Of a stretch of DNA of 64,000 bases, positions 1 through 8,769 are shown piece by piece; position 1 is the first letter of the stretch; each line of letters starts with the position of its first letter. The stretch comes from Pseudomonas rhodesiae. Its GTDB lineage: Bacteria; Pseudomonadota; Gammaproteobacteria; Pseudomonadales; Pseudomonadaceae. A program made the position numbers and the translations under genes. The notes beneath the pieces were generated by a model. The model had not been told where the DNA came from. It was given only the letters and a program-made list of their open reading frames with translations, and searched no databases. The stretch spans positions 1-64,000 of the forward strand of contig NZ_VFEU01000021.1 of the NCBI RefSeq assembly GCF_007858255.1, in the 5' to 3' direction.

Positions 1-119
1 GCGATATCAGCCATTTCTTGATGCATCGGTACAATTGGATTCGACCCCATCAATTCAATGATGGGCTGGCGCCAGCTCGGGCCGAAGAAAAACTTAACGT
101 CGTGTCCGGGATTAGTTGA
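1..119 (-). other. Unidentified partial reading frame at left edge
   Basis: Read on the minus strand, positions 119 to 1 stay open to the window edge and give a protein-like stretch containing GHDVKFFFGPSW and MGSNPIVPMHQEM. A TAG lies about five codons upstream and no convincing start is visible. The composition looks coding, but I do not recognise the family. It may be the beginning or an internal part of a gene cut by a rearrangement near 117-120, where coding-looking sequence changes strand. Confidence 0.3.
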
Positions 120-266
120 CCACTACACACTGAACAAAAAGAGTTCGCCTCGAACGCGGCTAAAGACAGTTTCGAGCGCGCTCTTGGTTCTTCAGTACTA
201 GACAAGTTTCAACTGTACGAGCGCAGACAACGAGAGTCCCTCGCCATGCTGGGCTTCGCCCTCTGA
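120..266 (+). pseudogene. Remnant: C-terminal piece of an unidentified protein
   Basis: The plus frame is open from 120, just after a TGA at 117-119, to a TGA at 264-266. It encodes about 48 residues including KDSFERALGSSVLDKFQLY and then a charged ERRQRE segment ending in MLGFAL. Codon use and residue make-up look like the true C-terminus of a protein, but there is no start codon with a ribosome site and everything upstream is missing. Family not recognised. I infer a 3' gene remnant. Confidence 0.35.
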
Positions 267-881
267 CCTGACGTCAGTACCGCCACACAGTTGGAGTGAG
301 AGTATGGCGTGCAGACCGATCGATCTACTCTCTGACCCAAGAGGGTAAATGATTGGCACCTCCGCCATGCTCTCAACTTCTACAGGCTGATAAGTCGTCG
401 CTACTCGGTCAACCGTTAGGGGCTTGGCGCTGCGTACGCTAATGCGTTATTGACCGTATGGATAGCGGCATAGAGATTAGCGATTGTACTTCGTAGCATC
501 CGATGATGGATGCTGCATCGGACAAGCTATTTGCCAACAGCCACTGTCTTACAACAAACAAACTACGAACCAGCGGCTCGCGAAAAACAATAACAACAAG
601 CGCTAACCCTACTTCAAAGTCCTGCCATCGGAATAAACCAACAATCAGACAGGTGCTAATAATGATTGGATTTTACTCGCGAAATTGGGAGTACCTCCCT
701 CTCTACATCCAATCAGAGAAATCACTTAAAGAAATCCGATATCGCTGCTCGTTGAGACAGGCCAAGGATGCCAAATAAGACACTTCTAAACAGCGTTGCA
801 TGAATAGTTTCGCTGAAGAAAACAAAAATAGGCATCCAAAAATAGATGGCGATAAACGCCACCGACATATAAAGGCAAATT
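267..881. other. Long stretch without a recognisable gene
   Basis: About 600 bases upstream of the symporter gene. Short open frames occur on both strands, but none has convincing codon use, a ribosome site or a known motif. A perfect 7-bp inverted repeat with a 6-base loop (AGCATCC, 495-501, and GGATGCT, 508-514) is the only clear structure. The area is probably decayed accessory DNA plus the promoter region of the following gene. Confidence 0.4.
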
Positions 882-2207
882 ATGAATAAGCTCATTGTCC
901 GCTTTATATTAATAGCCATGGCACTCGGTATTATACTGGGCGCTGGCGTGCACCATACCGTGACAGACGCAAAGATGCTGACAGACATATCGGGGTACCT
1001 TTCTATCGGTACAGATGTGTTCATGCGCCTGATCAAGATGATCATTGGCCCCCTCGTCTTCGCCACATTAGTCCCCGGGTTGGCGCGTATTGGCGACTCA
1101 AGTGACATCGGTAGGGTGGGAGCTAAGGCAATGGCCTGGTTCATCAGCGCGTCTTTCATCTCGCTGTTACTCGGTCTGCTGCTGGCCAACCTGCTCCAGC
1201 CAGGTGTCGGTATGAATTTGACCTTACCTGCAGCCGATGCTCAAAGCGGCTTAAACACCGCCGCCTTCTCGTTGAAGGAATTCATTACCCACCTCGTTCC
1301 ACGATCCATTGCCGAAGCGATGGCCCAAAACGAAATTCTGCAAATTGTGGTGTTCTCGATCTTCTGCGGCACAGCTCTCGCTGGCATAGGCCCGAAGGGT
1401 GAACCGGTTGTCGCACTCATCGAATCCATCTCCCATATGATGTTGAAGATCACCGAGTTCGTAATGTGGCTTGCACCGCTGGCAGTATTTACTGCCGTTG
1501 CAAACATCATTGCGCTTAAGGGATTGGGGATCGTTATCACCTTTGCGAAATTCATCGGCTGCTTCTATCTGGGAATCATCGCCCTTTGGGCCTTGTTGAT
1601 TATCGCAGGATATTTAGTACTCGGCCGTCGGGTCTTTGAGCTCATCCGCACGGTAAAAGGGCCATTTCTTCTGTCTTTCTTCACCGCGAGCTCAGAGGCA
1701 TCTTTTCCTCAACTGCTGGTGTGTCTGGATAAATTTGGCGTCAAACGCAAGATCTCTGGATTCGTTTTGCCCCTGGGCTACTCGTTCAACCTAGATGGCA
1801 CGATGGTCTATTGCACCTTTACCGTCTTGTTCATTGCTCAAGCGTATGGCATCGATATGCCACTGACGACGCAGTTGGGCATGCTGTTGATGTTGATGGT
1901 GACGTCGAAGGGCATTGCCGGTGTACCAAGGGCATCGCTCATTGTGATTGCGGCAACATTGACTCACTTTGGGTTGCCTGAGGAAGGCATCCTTTTAGTG
2001 ATGGCGATCGACACCTTCCTGGACATGGGCCGGTCAGCAACGAACTCGGTTGGCAACTCCATCGCGTGTGCTGTCGTAGCGAAGTGGGAAGGTGCCCTGC
2101 AGTCTTCGAAAGAAGCAGAAGCCGAACTGGAAGCGACCAATCTTTCGTTGAAACCCACTATGCCTGAATACGCTGTGCTGGATCGTGAGGAGGCAATGAG
2201 AACGTAG
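882..2207 (+). CDS. Dicarboxylate/amino acid:cation symporter (DAACS family)
   Basis: 441-residue inner-membrane secondary transporter of the GltP/DctA type, which takes up glutamate, aspartate or C4-dicarboxylates with protons or sodium. The sequence is strongly hydrophobic throughout, with the family marks in order: a serine-rich re-entrant loop (FFTASSEASFP, near residue 270), SFNLDGTMVYC (near 305), and DMGRSATNSVGNS (near 385) that forms substrate and cation sites. The length is usual for the family. The ATG has AAAGG six bases upstream. The exact substrate cannot be read from sequence. Its place among a racemase, a RidA protein and an amino-acid-binding protein suggests an amino acid or dicarboxylate substrate, but this is inference. 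Confidence 0.9.
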   Translation: MNKLIVRFILIAMALGIILGAGVHHTVTDAKMLTDISGYLSIGTDVFMRLIKMIIGPLVFATLVPGLARIGDSSDIGRVGAKAMAWFISASFISLLLGLLLANLLQPGVGMNLTLPAADAQSGLNTAAFSLKEFITHLVPRSIAEAMAQNEILQIVVFSIFCGTALAGIGPKGEPVVALIESISHMMLKITEFVMWLAPLAVFTAVANIIALKGLGIVITFAKFIGCFYLGIIALWALLIIAGYLVLGRRVFELIRTVKGPFLLSFFTASSEASFPQLLVCLDKFGVKRKISGFVLPLGYSFNLDGTMVYCTFTVLFIAQAYGIDMPLTTQLGMLLMLMVTSKGIAGVPRASLIVIAATLTHFGLPEEGILLVMAIDTFLDMGRSATNSVGNSIACAVVAKWEGALQSSKEAEAELEATNLSLKPTMPEYAVLDREEAMRT

Positions 2208-2404
2208 CCAGTCAGGACAGATCTTCCCCGACGACACGGATAGTCGCCTACGTAACACATGGCGAGTCACCTAGATGTCTCGCCATTCCCCGCAAGCCGG
2301 TTGCCGGCTTACCTTCCGACTGACTGCCCTCTCCTTCTAAACTCATCGCGCGCCCCCCTAGAAGCGGTGCCCTTGGAATCTTCGTAAGTGTCTGTCAAAG
2401 GCTC

Positions 2405-3190
2405 CTTGAGCGGTTGAACGGGCGCCCACTTGTGCGACAACAGCTCAGAAATCTCACACGCCCGCTGCGTCGGCAGTCGCGTGAGAACGTCGGATAGGCA
2501 TATGGTTCATGGCAATCGAGCCGTGCCTACAGGATCAAGTTCATGATCGCAGCCGCACGTATGCCGCTGCATAGCTAACCCGCAGTTCGAGCACACAAGT
2601 TCCGACGGCAGGATCTGATTTTCTATTCGGTCATAAGCAACGGAACTGTACCGTCATCAAATTAGCGCGTCAGCGCTATCCAGCGTTTGAGGCTGTAATC
2701 CAGCGCCTTGGCAATAGGTCGATCATCCAAGTGCGGAGCGCATCGATGCTGGGAACTGCTTCTCCCTGCCGTATTCGATGCCGAACATCCAGTTCCAGCT
2801 CCCGGACTTCGCGTTCAACTTCATGTAAAGCCGCGATGTAGTGCAGCGCTTTTTCGGCGTGCGAATCGAAGAACTTGCGGCGAGCATGAGTCATGCAGCC
2901 AATTTCTGTGATGCCCTGCTCGAAGCCTGCCTTGTAGTCAGCGAAGTGGTCGCAGACCAGCTTACCGTTCCGGTCGCCCAGGAAGGTTCGGGCATGCACG
3001 GCTGGGGCTGAAGTCATAGACGACCACTGTGAGGCCGGCGAACTGTCTGGTGGCGTAGGCCCAGACGTAGCCGCGGCAGGTCTTAGGGACGCCTGGAGTC
3101 AGCATTTGTACCGGCGCTTCGTCAGCGTGAATGACGCCGTGCGCAAGCACGGCTTAGACACGCCCCCCCGAGCGCATCGAACTTAAACAG
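2405..3190 (-). pseudogene. Decayed IS66-family transposase (TnpC) remnant
   Basis: Read on the minus strand, pieces of IS66 TnpC appear in the correct order but in different frames and with stops. First comes HGVIHADEAPVQML (near 3150-3110, DDE-domain region), then CMTHARRKFFD with VCDHFADYKAGFEQ (near 2960-2865), then ALDYSLKRW (near 2710), then an AAAIMNLIL segment (near 2550), and last DVLTRLPTQRACEISELL near the C-terminus (2490-2440). At least two in-frame stops and several frame changes prevent an intact product. No terminal inverted repeats or tnpA/tnpB genes were found, so this is an old, immobile fragment. Confidence 0.85.
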
Positions 3191-3373
3191 GTTGACGCCC
3201 TGAATTCAATTTATTCCAAATCAAGATCAATATATGAGAATTAACTGTTTGTTAGAATCAAAAAACTAGGCAAATATGCGTTAGGGGATTGCGCTAGCGC
3301 TTCGTTTGATCAATTCGCATCAGCCCGGAATGAACCATAAAACACAATACTTTGCCCTGCCTGGAGTAGAGAT

Positions 3374-4084
3374 TTGAAAACCATCGGAATTGTTGGCGGC
3401 GTCGCTTGGCCAAGCTCAATTGTTTACTACCGCGTCATCAATGAGCTCGTTGCAAAACGTCTTGGAGGCGAAGGGCGGCACTGCGCTAAATTGGTACTTG
3501 CCCAGACGGACTTTGAGGAAGTTGAGCGCAGACAACGTGAAGGCCGCTGGGACTTGGTCGGTGAATTGCTCGCAGCTGAAGGCAAAAAACTTAAGGCTGC
3601 AGGCGCAGACTTCTTCCTGCTGGCCTGTAATACCGTTCACACCGCCGACGAACAGGTTGAGGCGTCCGTTGATCTTCCCTTCCTCCATATTGTGGATCCC
3701 GCTGCAGAGTATGTAACTTCCCACGGTTTCAAAAAAATCGGGCTGCTCGGAAGCAAATACACGATGACCGGGACATACTTTGTCGATCGCCTTAAAAAGC
3801 GTTACGGGCTCGACGTATTGATTGCGGAAGGAACGCATCAAGATAACGTCCACAATGCGCTGTATGAGGAACTTGTGAAGGGGATTTTTCTGCCCGCTAC
3901 CCGGGAAAAATTCAAGGAAGCAATTGCTGACCTAGCCGCACGAGGCGCTGAAGCTATCATTCTTGGCTGCACAGAGTTCGGCATGCTTGTAGATCAAGGA
4001 GATAGTTCTGTGCCATTGATCGACACAACCGTCATGCATGCACAAGCTGCAGTAGAACTGGCCTTGGGCAATCGCCAATTATAG
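3374..4084 (+). CDS. Aspartate/glutamate racemase family protein
   Basis: 236-residue cytosolic, cofactor-independent amino acid racemase of the Asp/Glu/hydantoin racemase superfamily, closest in architecture to RacD/YgeA-type enzymes. The two catalytic cysteines of the family are present: Cys85 in LLACNTVH and Cys199 in IILGCTEFG. The N-terminus has the usual IGIVGG start of the first Rossmann-like half. The start is a TTG preceded by GGAG at 9 bases, which is an unusual codon but fits the family N-terminus (KTIGIVGG). A RidA gene follows after 28 bases, so the two are probably co-transcribed. The amino acid substrate is not determined. Confidence 0.88.
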   Translation: MKTIGIVGGVAWPSSIVYYRVINELVAKRLGGEGRHCAKLVLAQTDFEEVERRQREGRWDLVGELLAAEGKKLKAAGADFFLLACNTVHTADEQVEASVDLPFLHIVDPAAEYVTSHGFKKIGLLGSKYTMTGTYFVDRLKKRYGLDVLIAEGTHQDNVHNALYEELVKGIFLPATREKFKEAIADLAARGAEAIILGCTEFGMLVDQGDSSVPLIDTTVMHAQAAVELALGNRQL

Positions 4085-4112
4085 TGTGTAGCGTGATGTT
4101 TTGGAGTGGACT

Positions 4113-4580
4113 ATGGCGCCTGAGGAAAAACTAAAGTACTTGGGTCTTGAGCTGCCTCAAGTACCGGCGCCAATTGGAAATTTTTTACCGTGGCGTCGAG
4201 TCGGAAATTTGCTTTATCTTTCTGGGCAAGGGCCGCGAGACGAATTTGGAGCGATCAAAGTCGGAAAAGTAGGCAAAGATTGCTCAGTTGATAATGCGTA
4301 CGACGATGCAAGACGAGTCGGTTTACAAATACTCGCGTCGATTCGGCAAGCGCTCGGTTCTCTCGACCGTGTCGAAGCGGTCGTGAAACTCTTCGGCATG
4401 GTTAACGCGGTTTCGACATTTACTGAGCATCCAAAGGTTATCAATGGGTGCTCCGATCTGTTCATCGAAGTTTTGGGCAAGAAGGGCTGTCATGCTCGAT
4501 CGGCTGTCGGGATGGACTCATTACCTAATGGCATGACAGTCGAGATAGAAGCCATCATTCAGGTTTCCGAAAGCAACTGA
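4113..4580 (+). CDS. RidA (YjgF/YER057c/UK114) family protein
   Basis: 155-residue member of the RidA superfamily, whose best-known members hydrolyse reactive enamines/imines released by PLP enzymes and amino acid oxidases. Visible family features are LYLSGQGPRD near residue 35 and a C-terminal NGMTVEIEAI segment. The ATG at 4113 is chosen over a TTG at 4101 because GGAG sits six bases before it. The protein is longer at its N-terminus than classic 128-residue RidA, which suggests a different subgroup, so imine hydrolysis is not certain. Being directly behind a racemase gene points to amino acid metabolism. Confidence 0.85.
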   Translation: MAPEEKLKYLGLELPQVPAPIGNFLPWRRVGNLLYLSGQGPRDEFGAIKVGKVGKDCSVDNAYDDARRVGLQILASIRQALGSLDRVEAVVKLFGMVNAVSTFTEHPKVINGCSDLFIEVLGKKGCHARSAVGMDSLPNGMTVEIEAIIQVSESN

Positions 4581-4707
4581 TGAAGTCTTTTTGTGAAATG
4601 CCTTAACGGCCTCATTGAACAACTATAATAACGAACGTCTATAGTACTAGTCTGCCGCCACACTGTTAGATGAACCTATATACTTTGACAACAAAGGTGC
4701 ACTTTCA

Positions 4708-5613
4708 ATGAAGATGTCAGCAGGTCTGCTGTACGCTGCAATGCTTAGTATTGCAGCAACAAACCCCGCTTCCGCCGATGAAGCTAACGGAACGCTCAAA
4801 AAAATAAAAAACTCCGGCGCCATTGTACTCGCCTACCGCGACTCAGCGATTCCGTTCTCTTACCTTGATAACGATCAACAAACGATTGGTTACTCATGGG
4901 ATATCGCCAATGCCGTAGCTGCTCGCGTCAAGAGCGAACTTAAGATGCAGAACCTGGAGATCAAGGGCAACCTGGTCACTTCGCAGACGCGAATCCCGCT
5001 CGTGCAAAATGGTACTGTCGACATTGAATGTGGTGTCACCACCAACAATATCGAACGCCAACAGCAAGTTGATTTTTCGGTTGGCATTTTTCAGGCAAGT
5101 ACCCGATTGCTGACGAAAGCGACCTCCGGTGTGAAAGACTTCTCTGACTTACAGGGAAAGAATGTGGTGACTACCGCCGGGACTACTTCTGAGCGCCTGC
5201 TTAAGATAATGAATGCCGACAAGCAGATGGGCATGAATATTATCTCAGCCAAGGATCACAGCGAATCGTTCCAGATGGTGCAATCAGGCCGTGCCGTGGC
5301 ATTCATGCTGGACGACGTATTGCTGGCCGGCTTTGCCTCAAAGACCAACGTGCCTTCCGACTGGGTAATTACAGGACAGCCGCAGTCCCATGAAATATAC
5401 GGCTGTATGGTTCGCAAGGGCGACCCCTCGTTCAAGAAAGTGGTCGACGAAGCCATCAAAGATCTTTACCAATCCGGCAAAATAAACACTCTTTATTCCA
5501 AGTGGTTCGAGAGCCCAGTCCCTCCAAAAGGCCAAAACTTAAACTTCCCGCTCCCCAAAGAGCTTAAAGCACTGATCGATAACCCAACCGACAAAGCGGC
5601 CGATCAGCTGTAG
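4708..5613 (+). CDS. Periplasmic amino-acid-binding protein (GltI-like SBP)
   Basis: 301-residue solute-binding protein of the family 3 type used by polar amino acid ABC importers, most like glutamate/aspartate-binding GltI. Residues 1-23 form a signal peptide ending ASA before DEANG. The mature start has the typical LKKIKNSGAIVLAYRDS, followed by PFSYLD, and the C-terminal lobe has GKINTLYSKWF. A ribosome site AAAGGTG lies before the ATG. No permease or ATPase gene follows in the same direction; only a broken ATPase fragment on the other strand is present. It may serve a permease encoded elsewhere or be an orphan. Ligand is inferred from family resemblance only. Confidence 0.88.
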   Translation: MKMSAGLLYAAMLSIAATNPASADEANGTLKKIKNSGAIVLAYRDSAIPFSYLDNDQQTIGYSWDIANAVAARVKSELKMQNLEIKGNLVTSQTRIPLVQNGTVDIECGVTTNNIERQQQVDFSVGIFQASTRLLTKATSGVKDFSDLQGKNVVTTAGTTSERLLKIMNADKQMGMNIISAKDHSESFQMVQSGRAVAFMLDDVLLAGFASKTNVPSDWVITGQPQSHEIYGCMVRKGDPSFKKVVDEAIKDLYQSGKINTLYSKWFESPVPPKGQNLNFPLPKELKALIDNPTDKAADQL

Positions 5614-5689
5614 ATCGAACCTTGTCTAGCAACTAAACAACGCTGCTTACAACTCCGCCAGGAAATCTGGCGGCGGTTTGAGGCGTGGC

Positions 5690-5887
5690 CATAGCCACAC
5701 CTCTTTGGAGAACACAAAATTGAGTAGCGCGCTCGTAGCGAGGGGTATCGAAGAAGTCCTGCTTACTACAGTCTTCTATGATTTGTCCGCGATCCATGAC
5801 TATCACCCGGCTCGCGACTTTTCGAGCGAAGCCCATTTCGTGTGTAACACACATCATGGTCATGCCTTCCGGAGCCAACTCCACCAT
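5690..5887 (-). pseudogene. 3' fragment of an amino-acid ABC transporter ATPase gene
   Basis: The minus strand from 5887 encodes GMTMMCVTHEMGFARKVA, then RVIVMDRGQIIED and FFDTPRYERATQF. These match the switch-histidine (H-loop) and C-terminal part of GltL/HisP-type ATPases. The Walker A, Q-loop, signature and Walker B parts are absent: the frame upstream of 5887 does not continue the family. The end also deviates, running past the usual C-terminus. This is a 5'-truncated remnant, antiparallel to the neighbouring solute-binding protein gene. Confidence 0.75.
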
Positions 5888-5989
5888 AAGAACCAGGTAT
5901 CAAAGTGACGATTACCGCTGATAGATATTTCTGCGGGAACAGCGACTCGCCTGACCAGAAAACTGAATAGAAAAGAAAGGTATTTGCAA

Positions 5990-7039
5990 ATGACACAAGT
6001 TCGTGCGCTCCTGGAAGGCAGCCAACTGAATAAGCTGCTGGTACAAGTCGCTGGTGAAAAAGAAGCAACCAATCTATTTACCATGATTAAGGTAGAAGAT
6101 CCGTTGCTGGCCGAACAAGCTGGCGACATTGTATCTCGCATGGTGTTGGCGCAGTCCATGAACATGCTTTTGTTTGTAAAGAACCTGGAAGCTGTTCCGG
6201 ACGGAAAGCGTTACGTTGAGGACAGGCTCGCCGCTGGCGGTCAGGTTGTATTTGACCACGGCGCACTACGTACCGTCGCTGCGGCGAACACCGGAGAACT
6301 GCCCCAAGGGGAAATGGCATTCAAACGCTTTCTGGAGCCACTGGGCTTTGCTGTAGCTGATGTTTATCCGCTAGGTCGTCTGAAGATGACTGGCAAAGCC
6401 TACTGTCATAAGGACGCTCCAGAGCTGGTGACACAATTCTTTGTCTCTGAGTTGCACGTCGACCAGTTCTCTCCTGCTTTCCAAGCGGCGGTAAACAACG
6501 TGGTATCCACCTCGCGCGACCCATTGTCACCCCACGCGCAAGCATTGCTGAAGACGCTGGCTGACAAAAATCAACTGGCATTCTCTGATGCGGCCAAACT
6601 GCTACCGGAATTGGTAGGCTGCTTTAACGTACAGCACACCACGCCCGCACTGGCCGACTACCAAGCACTCCTTCTGGAATCCGCTGAAATGGCGTGGATT
6701 ACTACGGAGGGTAATGCCTTCAACCATGCTACCGACCGCGTTCCCGATGTATTTGCTACTGCGGATGAGCTGCGCGCCAAAGGCATGCCAATCAAAGATA
6801 AGGTAGAGGTCTCCGCCAGTGGCCGAGTACGCCAGACTGCTTTCAAGGCAGTCCAGGTGGAGCGTGAGTTCATTGATGAAAATGGTCGGCGCGTGACGCG
6901 CATAGTGCCAGGATCGTTCTATGAGTTCATAACCCGGGATCGCTATAACGACAACGCAGGGAATAATAAGCTCGACCTACGTTTTGATAGTTCCAACGCA
7001 CAGGGAATTTTCAAAATGACCGACGTGTCCGCATGTTGA
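5990..7039 (+). CDS. DUF1338 / HglS-like 2-oxoadipate dioxygenase/decarboxylase family protein
   Basis: 349-residue member of the DUF1338 (VOC-like) family. The characterised Pseudomonas putida member HglS converts 2-oxoadipate to D-2-hydroxyglutarate and CO2 with Fe(II) and O2 in D-lysine breakdown. The residues corresponding to HglS metal ligands and the specificity arginine are present: His90 and Arg94 in FDHGALRT, His246 in GNAFNHATDR and Glu312 in GSFYEF. His-to-His spacing is 156, as recalled for HglS (His70/His226). The protein is about 110 residues shorter than HglS, so orthology is not proven. The ATG at 5990 is preferred to a TTG two codons earlier because of AGAAAGG upstream. Tail-to-tail with a LysR gene. 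Confidence 0.82.
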   Translation: MTQVRALLEGSQLNKLLVQVAGEKEATNLFTMIKVEDPLLAEQAGDIVSRMVLAQSMNMLLFVKNLEAVPDGKRYVEDRLAAGGQVVFDHGALRTVAAANTGELPQGEMAFKRFLEPLGFAVADVYPLGRLKMTGKAYCHKDAPELVTQFFVSELHVDQFSPAFQAAVNNVVSTSRDPLSPHAQALLKTLADKNQLAFSDAAKLLPELVGCFNVQHTTPALADYQALLLESAEMAWITTEGNAFNHATDRVPDVFATADELRAKGMPIKDKVEVSASGRVRQTAFKAVQVEREFIDENGRRVTRIVPGSFYEFITRDRYNDNAGNNKLDLRFDSSNAQGIFKMTDVSAC

Positions 7040-7059
7040 AACATTACTAACATGTACCA

Positions 7060-7124
7060 AAACCGCGCGACCCTGACGACATCACAGTGACAACGCTGCT
7101 GTGGCAGAATAAGTAGCGCGGTTT
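7060..7124. terminator. Nested inverted repeat between convergent genes
   Basis: A perfect 9-bp inverted repeat, AAACCGCGC at 7060-7068 and GCGCGGTTT at 7116-7124, encloses a second one, CACAG at 7083-7087 and CTGTG at 7099-7103. It lies between the stops of two convergent genes. It could act as a two-way terminator or form a structured transcript end. The 47-base spacer and lack of a strong T tract make it atypical. Confidence 0.35.
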
Positions 7125-7142
7125 GCAACCGGCGATGACCAT

Positions 7143-8030
7143 TTAAACTAACAATTTAATCCTCATCATCTCAACAAATTTTTCCGCAGCGATTGAAAGC
7201 CGGGCATTCCGTCTACGTATCAAAGAAAACACTCGGGTACACTTATCAGTCTCCTGAAATGGAAGCATGACAACACCGCAAGATTTCGCGAAAGAAGAAA
7301 TATACTCTGGAACCACCGCAACTCCAGCGCCTGATTGCACCAAGCCTATAGCCGAAGTAAGATCCCCGACCTCAACAACCTGAACGAACCCGATAGCCTC
7401 CATATTTGACCTAACTAGACGCCCAAGATTAGTAACAGGTCTAAGCATAATCATTTTTTCTGATGCTAATTGCCTCCATGAAACCTCTTCGCCTTTTGCG
7501 AGAGGGTGAGACGGTAGGCATGCAAGTCGAAGGGAGTCTTGATAAATTGGCTCCATGATCAACCGAGAATCATCCTGATCAACAGCTGCTATTCCAAAAT
7601 CTACTTTACCGTTTAGAACATAGTCAACCGCGTAATCCGTAGACAACTCATAAACCTCCAAGGATATATCTGGATATTCAGCTTGGAATTCGGCTGTCAC
7701 ATCACATAATAAACTATAAAATATCATAGGTGCGGCTGCCACACCCACATTACCCTTGCGAACAGATGTTAAATCGGACAAGCTTCGAGATGCAGCATCA
7801 AGTGTACCCAGCAACTCCAAAGCAAACTTATATAGATCGGAAGCCCCGTCCATAGGGACTACCTTGCGTGTAGATCGCTCAAACAAAGGAAAGCCAACTT
7901 CCCCCTCCAGCTCCGAGCATAACTTACTAACAGCTGACTGAGTAACATGCAATGCTGACGCAGTTGCAGTAAAGCTCCGCAACTCATAAATCTTCACAAA
8001 AACCTTCAACTGCCTAAATGTTATATTCAT
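7143..8030 (-). CDS. LysR-family transcriptional regulator
   Basis: 295-residue LysR regulator: an N-terminal winged helix-turn-helix (FRQLKVFVKIYELRSFTATA, then LHVTQSAVSK) and a C-terminal co-inducer domain with the usual GVAAAPMIF and VAVVPEYI strands. The ATG at 8030 is chosen because it matches the family N-terminus; an upstream ATG at 8114 would add 28 residues with no family resemblance. It is convergent with the DUF1338 gene. It may control that gene or the decayed aminotransferase/lyase genes to its right, towards which its promoter faces; the target is not shown by sequence. Confidence 0.88.
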   Translation of the reverse strand: MNITFRQLKVFVKIYELRSFTATASALHVTQSAVSKLCSELEGEVGFPLFERSTRKVVPMDGASDLYKFALELLGTLDAASRSLSDLTSVRKGNVGVAAAPMIFYSLLCDVTAEFQAEYPDISLEVYELSTDYAVDYVLNGKVDFGIAAVDQDDSRLIMEPIYQDSLRLACLPSHPLAKGEEVSWRQLASEKMIMLRPVTNLGRLVRSNMEAIGFVQVVEVGDLTSAIGLVQSGAGVAVVPEYISSFAKSCGVVMLPFQETDKCTRVFSLIRRRNARLSIAAEKFVEMMRIKLLV

Positions 8031-8612
8031 GAATTTAACACCCAGCACGGCTTCCGAACTCTGAAGCCAATCTAAAAACATATACTCATTATTAGAGTAT
8101 TCCCCTAAAAGCAAAATTTCGCCCTACATCTACTAGAATAGCAAATCTCCATTGTTTCTAGAAAGCAGCATCACCACTTTCAGAACTCTTCCATTGAACA
8201 GCCAGAAGGCATTGCAAATAAACCCTTTACAAACCCCTTAAAAAGCAGTTTCGCACACAACCAGCAGATACTGAACAATCGTATCTTTTAACAATATACC
8301 CCTAGACTTTCGGTAGCGGAAAATCGACTTGGCGAATTTGCGGGTTGTCCAGTACCAACAAAATACAATAAGTCGGTAGTACGATCTATTGACGGGCCGT
8401 GGTTAGGTCTCCTAGAACTTTGAGAGAAGAGCGCAAACCTAGTCAAATCCGGCACTACGCCATGGGATATTTGTGCGGTTTGCATTGGCCAGCTGCCTCC
8501 GCTGACCCAACATTTCTTTGCATCCGGCCCTACGGACGCGCCAGCGTTTGTTTCTATCGTGGTGCTGGCGCTGCCTAACGGTGGCCCTCCCATTAGTAAT
8601 AGAGAGGTTAAT
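8031..8612. other. Long non-coding stretch, AT-rich
   Basis: About 580 bases between the divergent LysR gene and the aminotransferase remnant. The first 250 bases are clearly AT-rich and presumably carry the LysR promoter. I find no intact gene, and the short open frames on either strand lack family motifs. The part from about 8300 may be further degraded coding sequence, but I cannot identify it. Confidence 0.4.
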
Positions 8613-8755
8613 ATGAGCACACCTGTCACCAACGACTTCGTCCGCGCGCTAGACCGAGACTACGTGTTTCACTCCTAGTCTACCCAAGGCACGCTAAACC
8701 CATTGGTAATCGCCAGGATTGAGGGTTGCAAGCTGTGAGATTTAGATCTGACGGA
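8613..8755 (+). pseudogene. 5' remnant of a class III (PLP) aminotransferase gene
   Basis: From an ATG at 8613 the frame encodes NDFVRALDRDYVFHS, a stop, STQGTLNPLVIARIEG, CKL, a second stop, and DLD. This resembles the N-terminus of class III aspartate/omega aminotransferases, where the motif reads roughly DRxYVFHSWSAQ...LPIAGGEGxYFWD. Both stops (TAG at 8676, TGA at 8736) fall exactly where the family has tryptophan, so TGG codons have mutated. A ribosome-like AGAGAGG precedes the ATG. The rest of the gene is missing and a lyase remnant begins directly behind. Confidence 0.7.
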
Positions 8756-8769
8756 TGACCGTGAAGGAA

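Noticed and set aside
503-778. 91-codon plus-strand frame near the left edge
   Set aside because: No ribosome site, unbiased composition and no recognisable motif.
8288-8632. 114-codon minus-strand frame between LysR and the aminotransferase remnant
   Set aside because: No family motif, and it overlaps the aminotransferase remnant and its ribosome-like site on the other strand.
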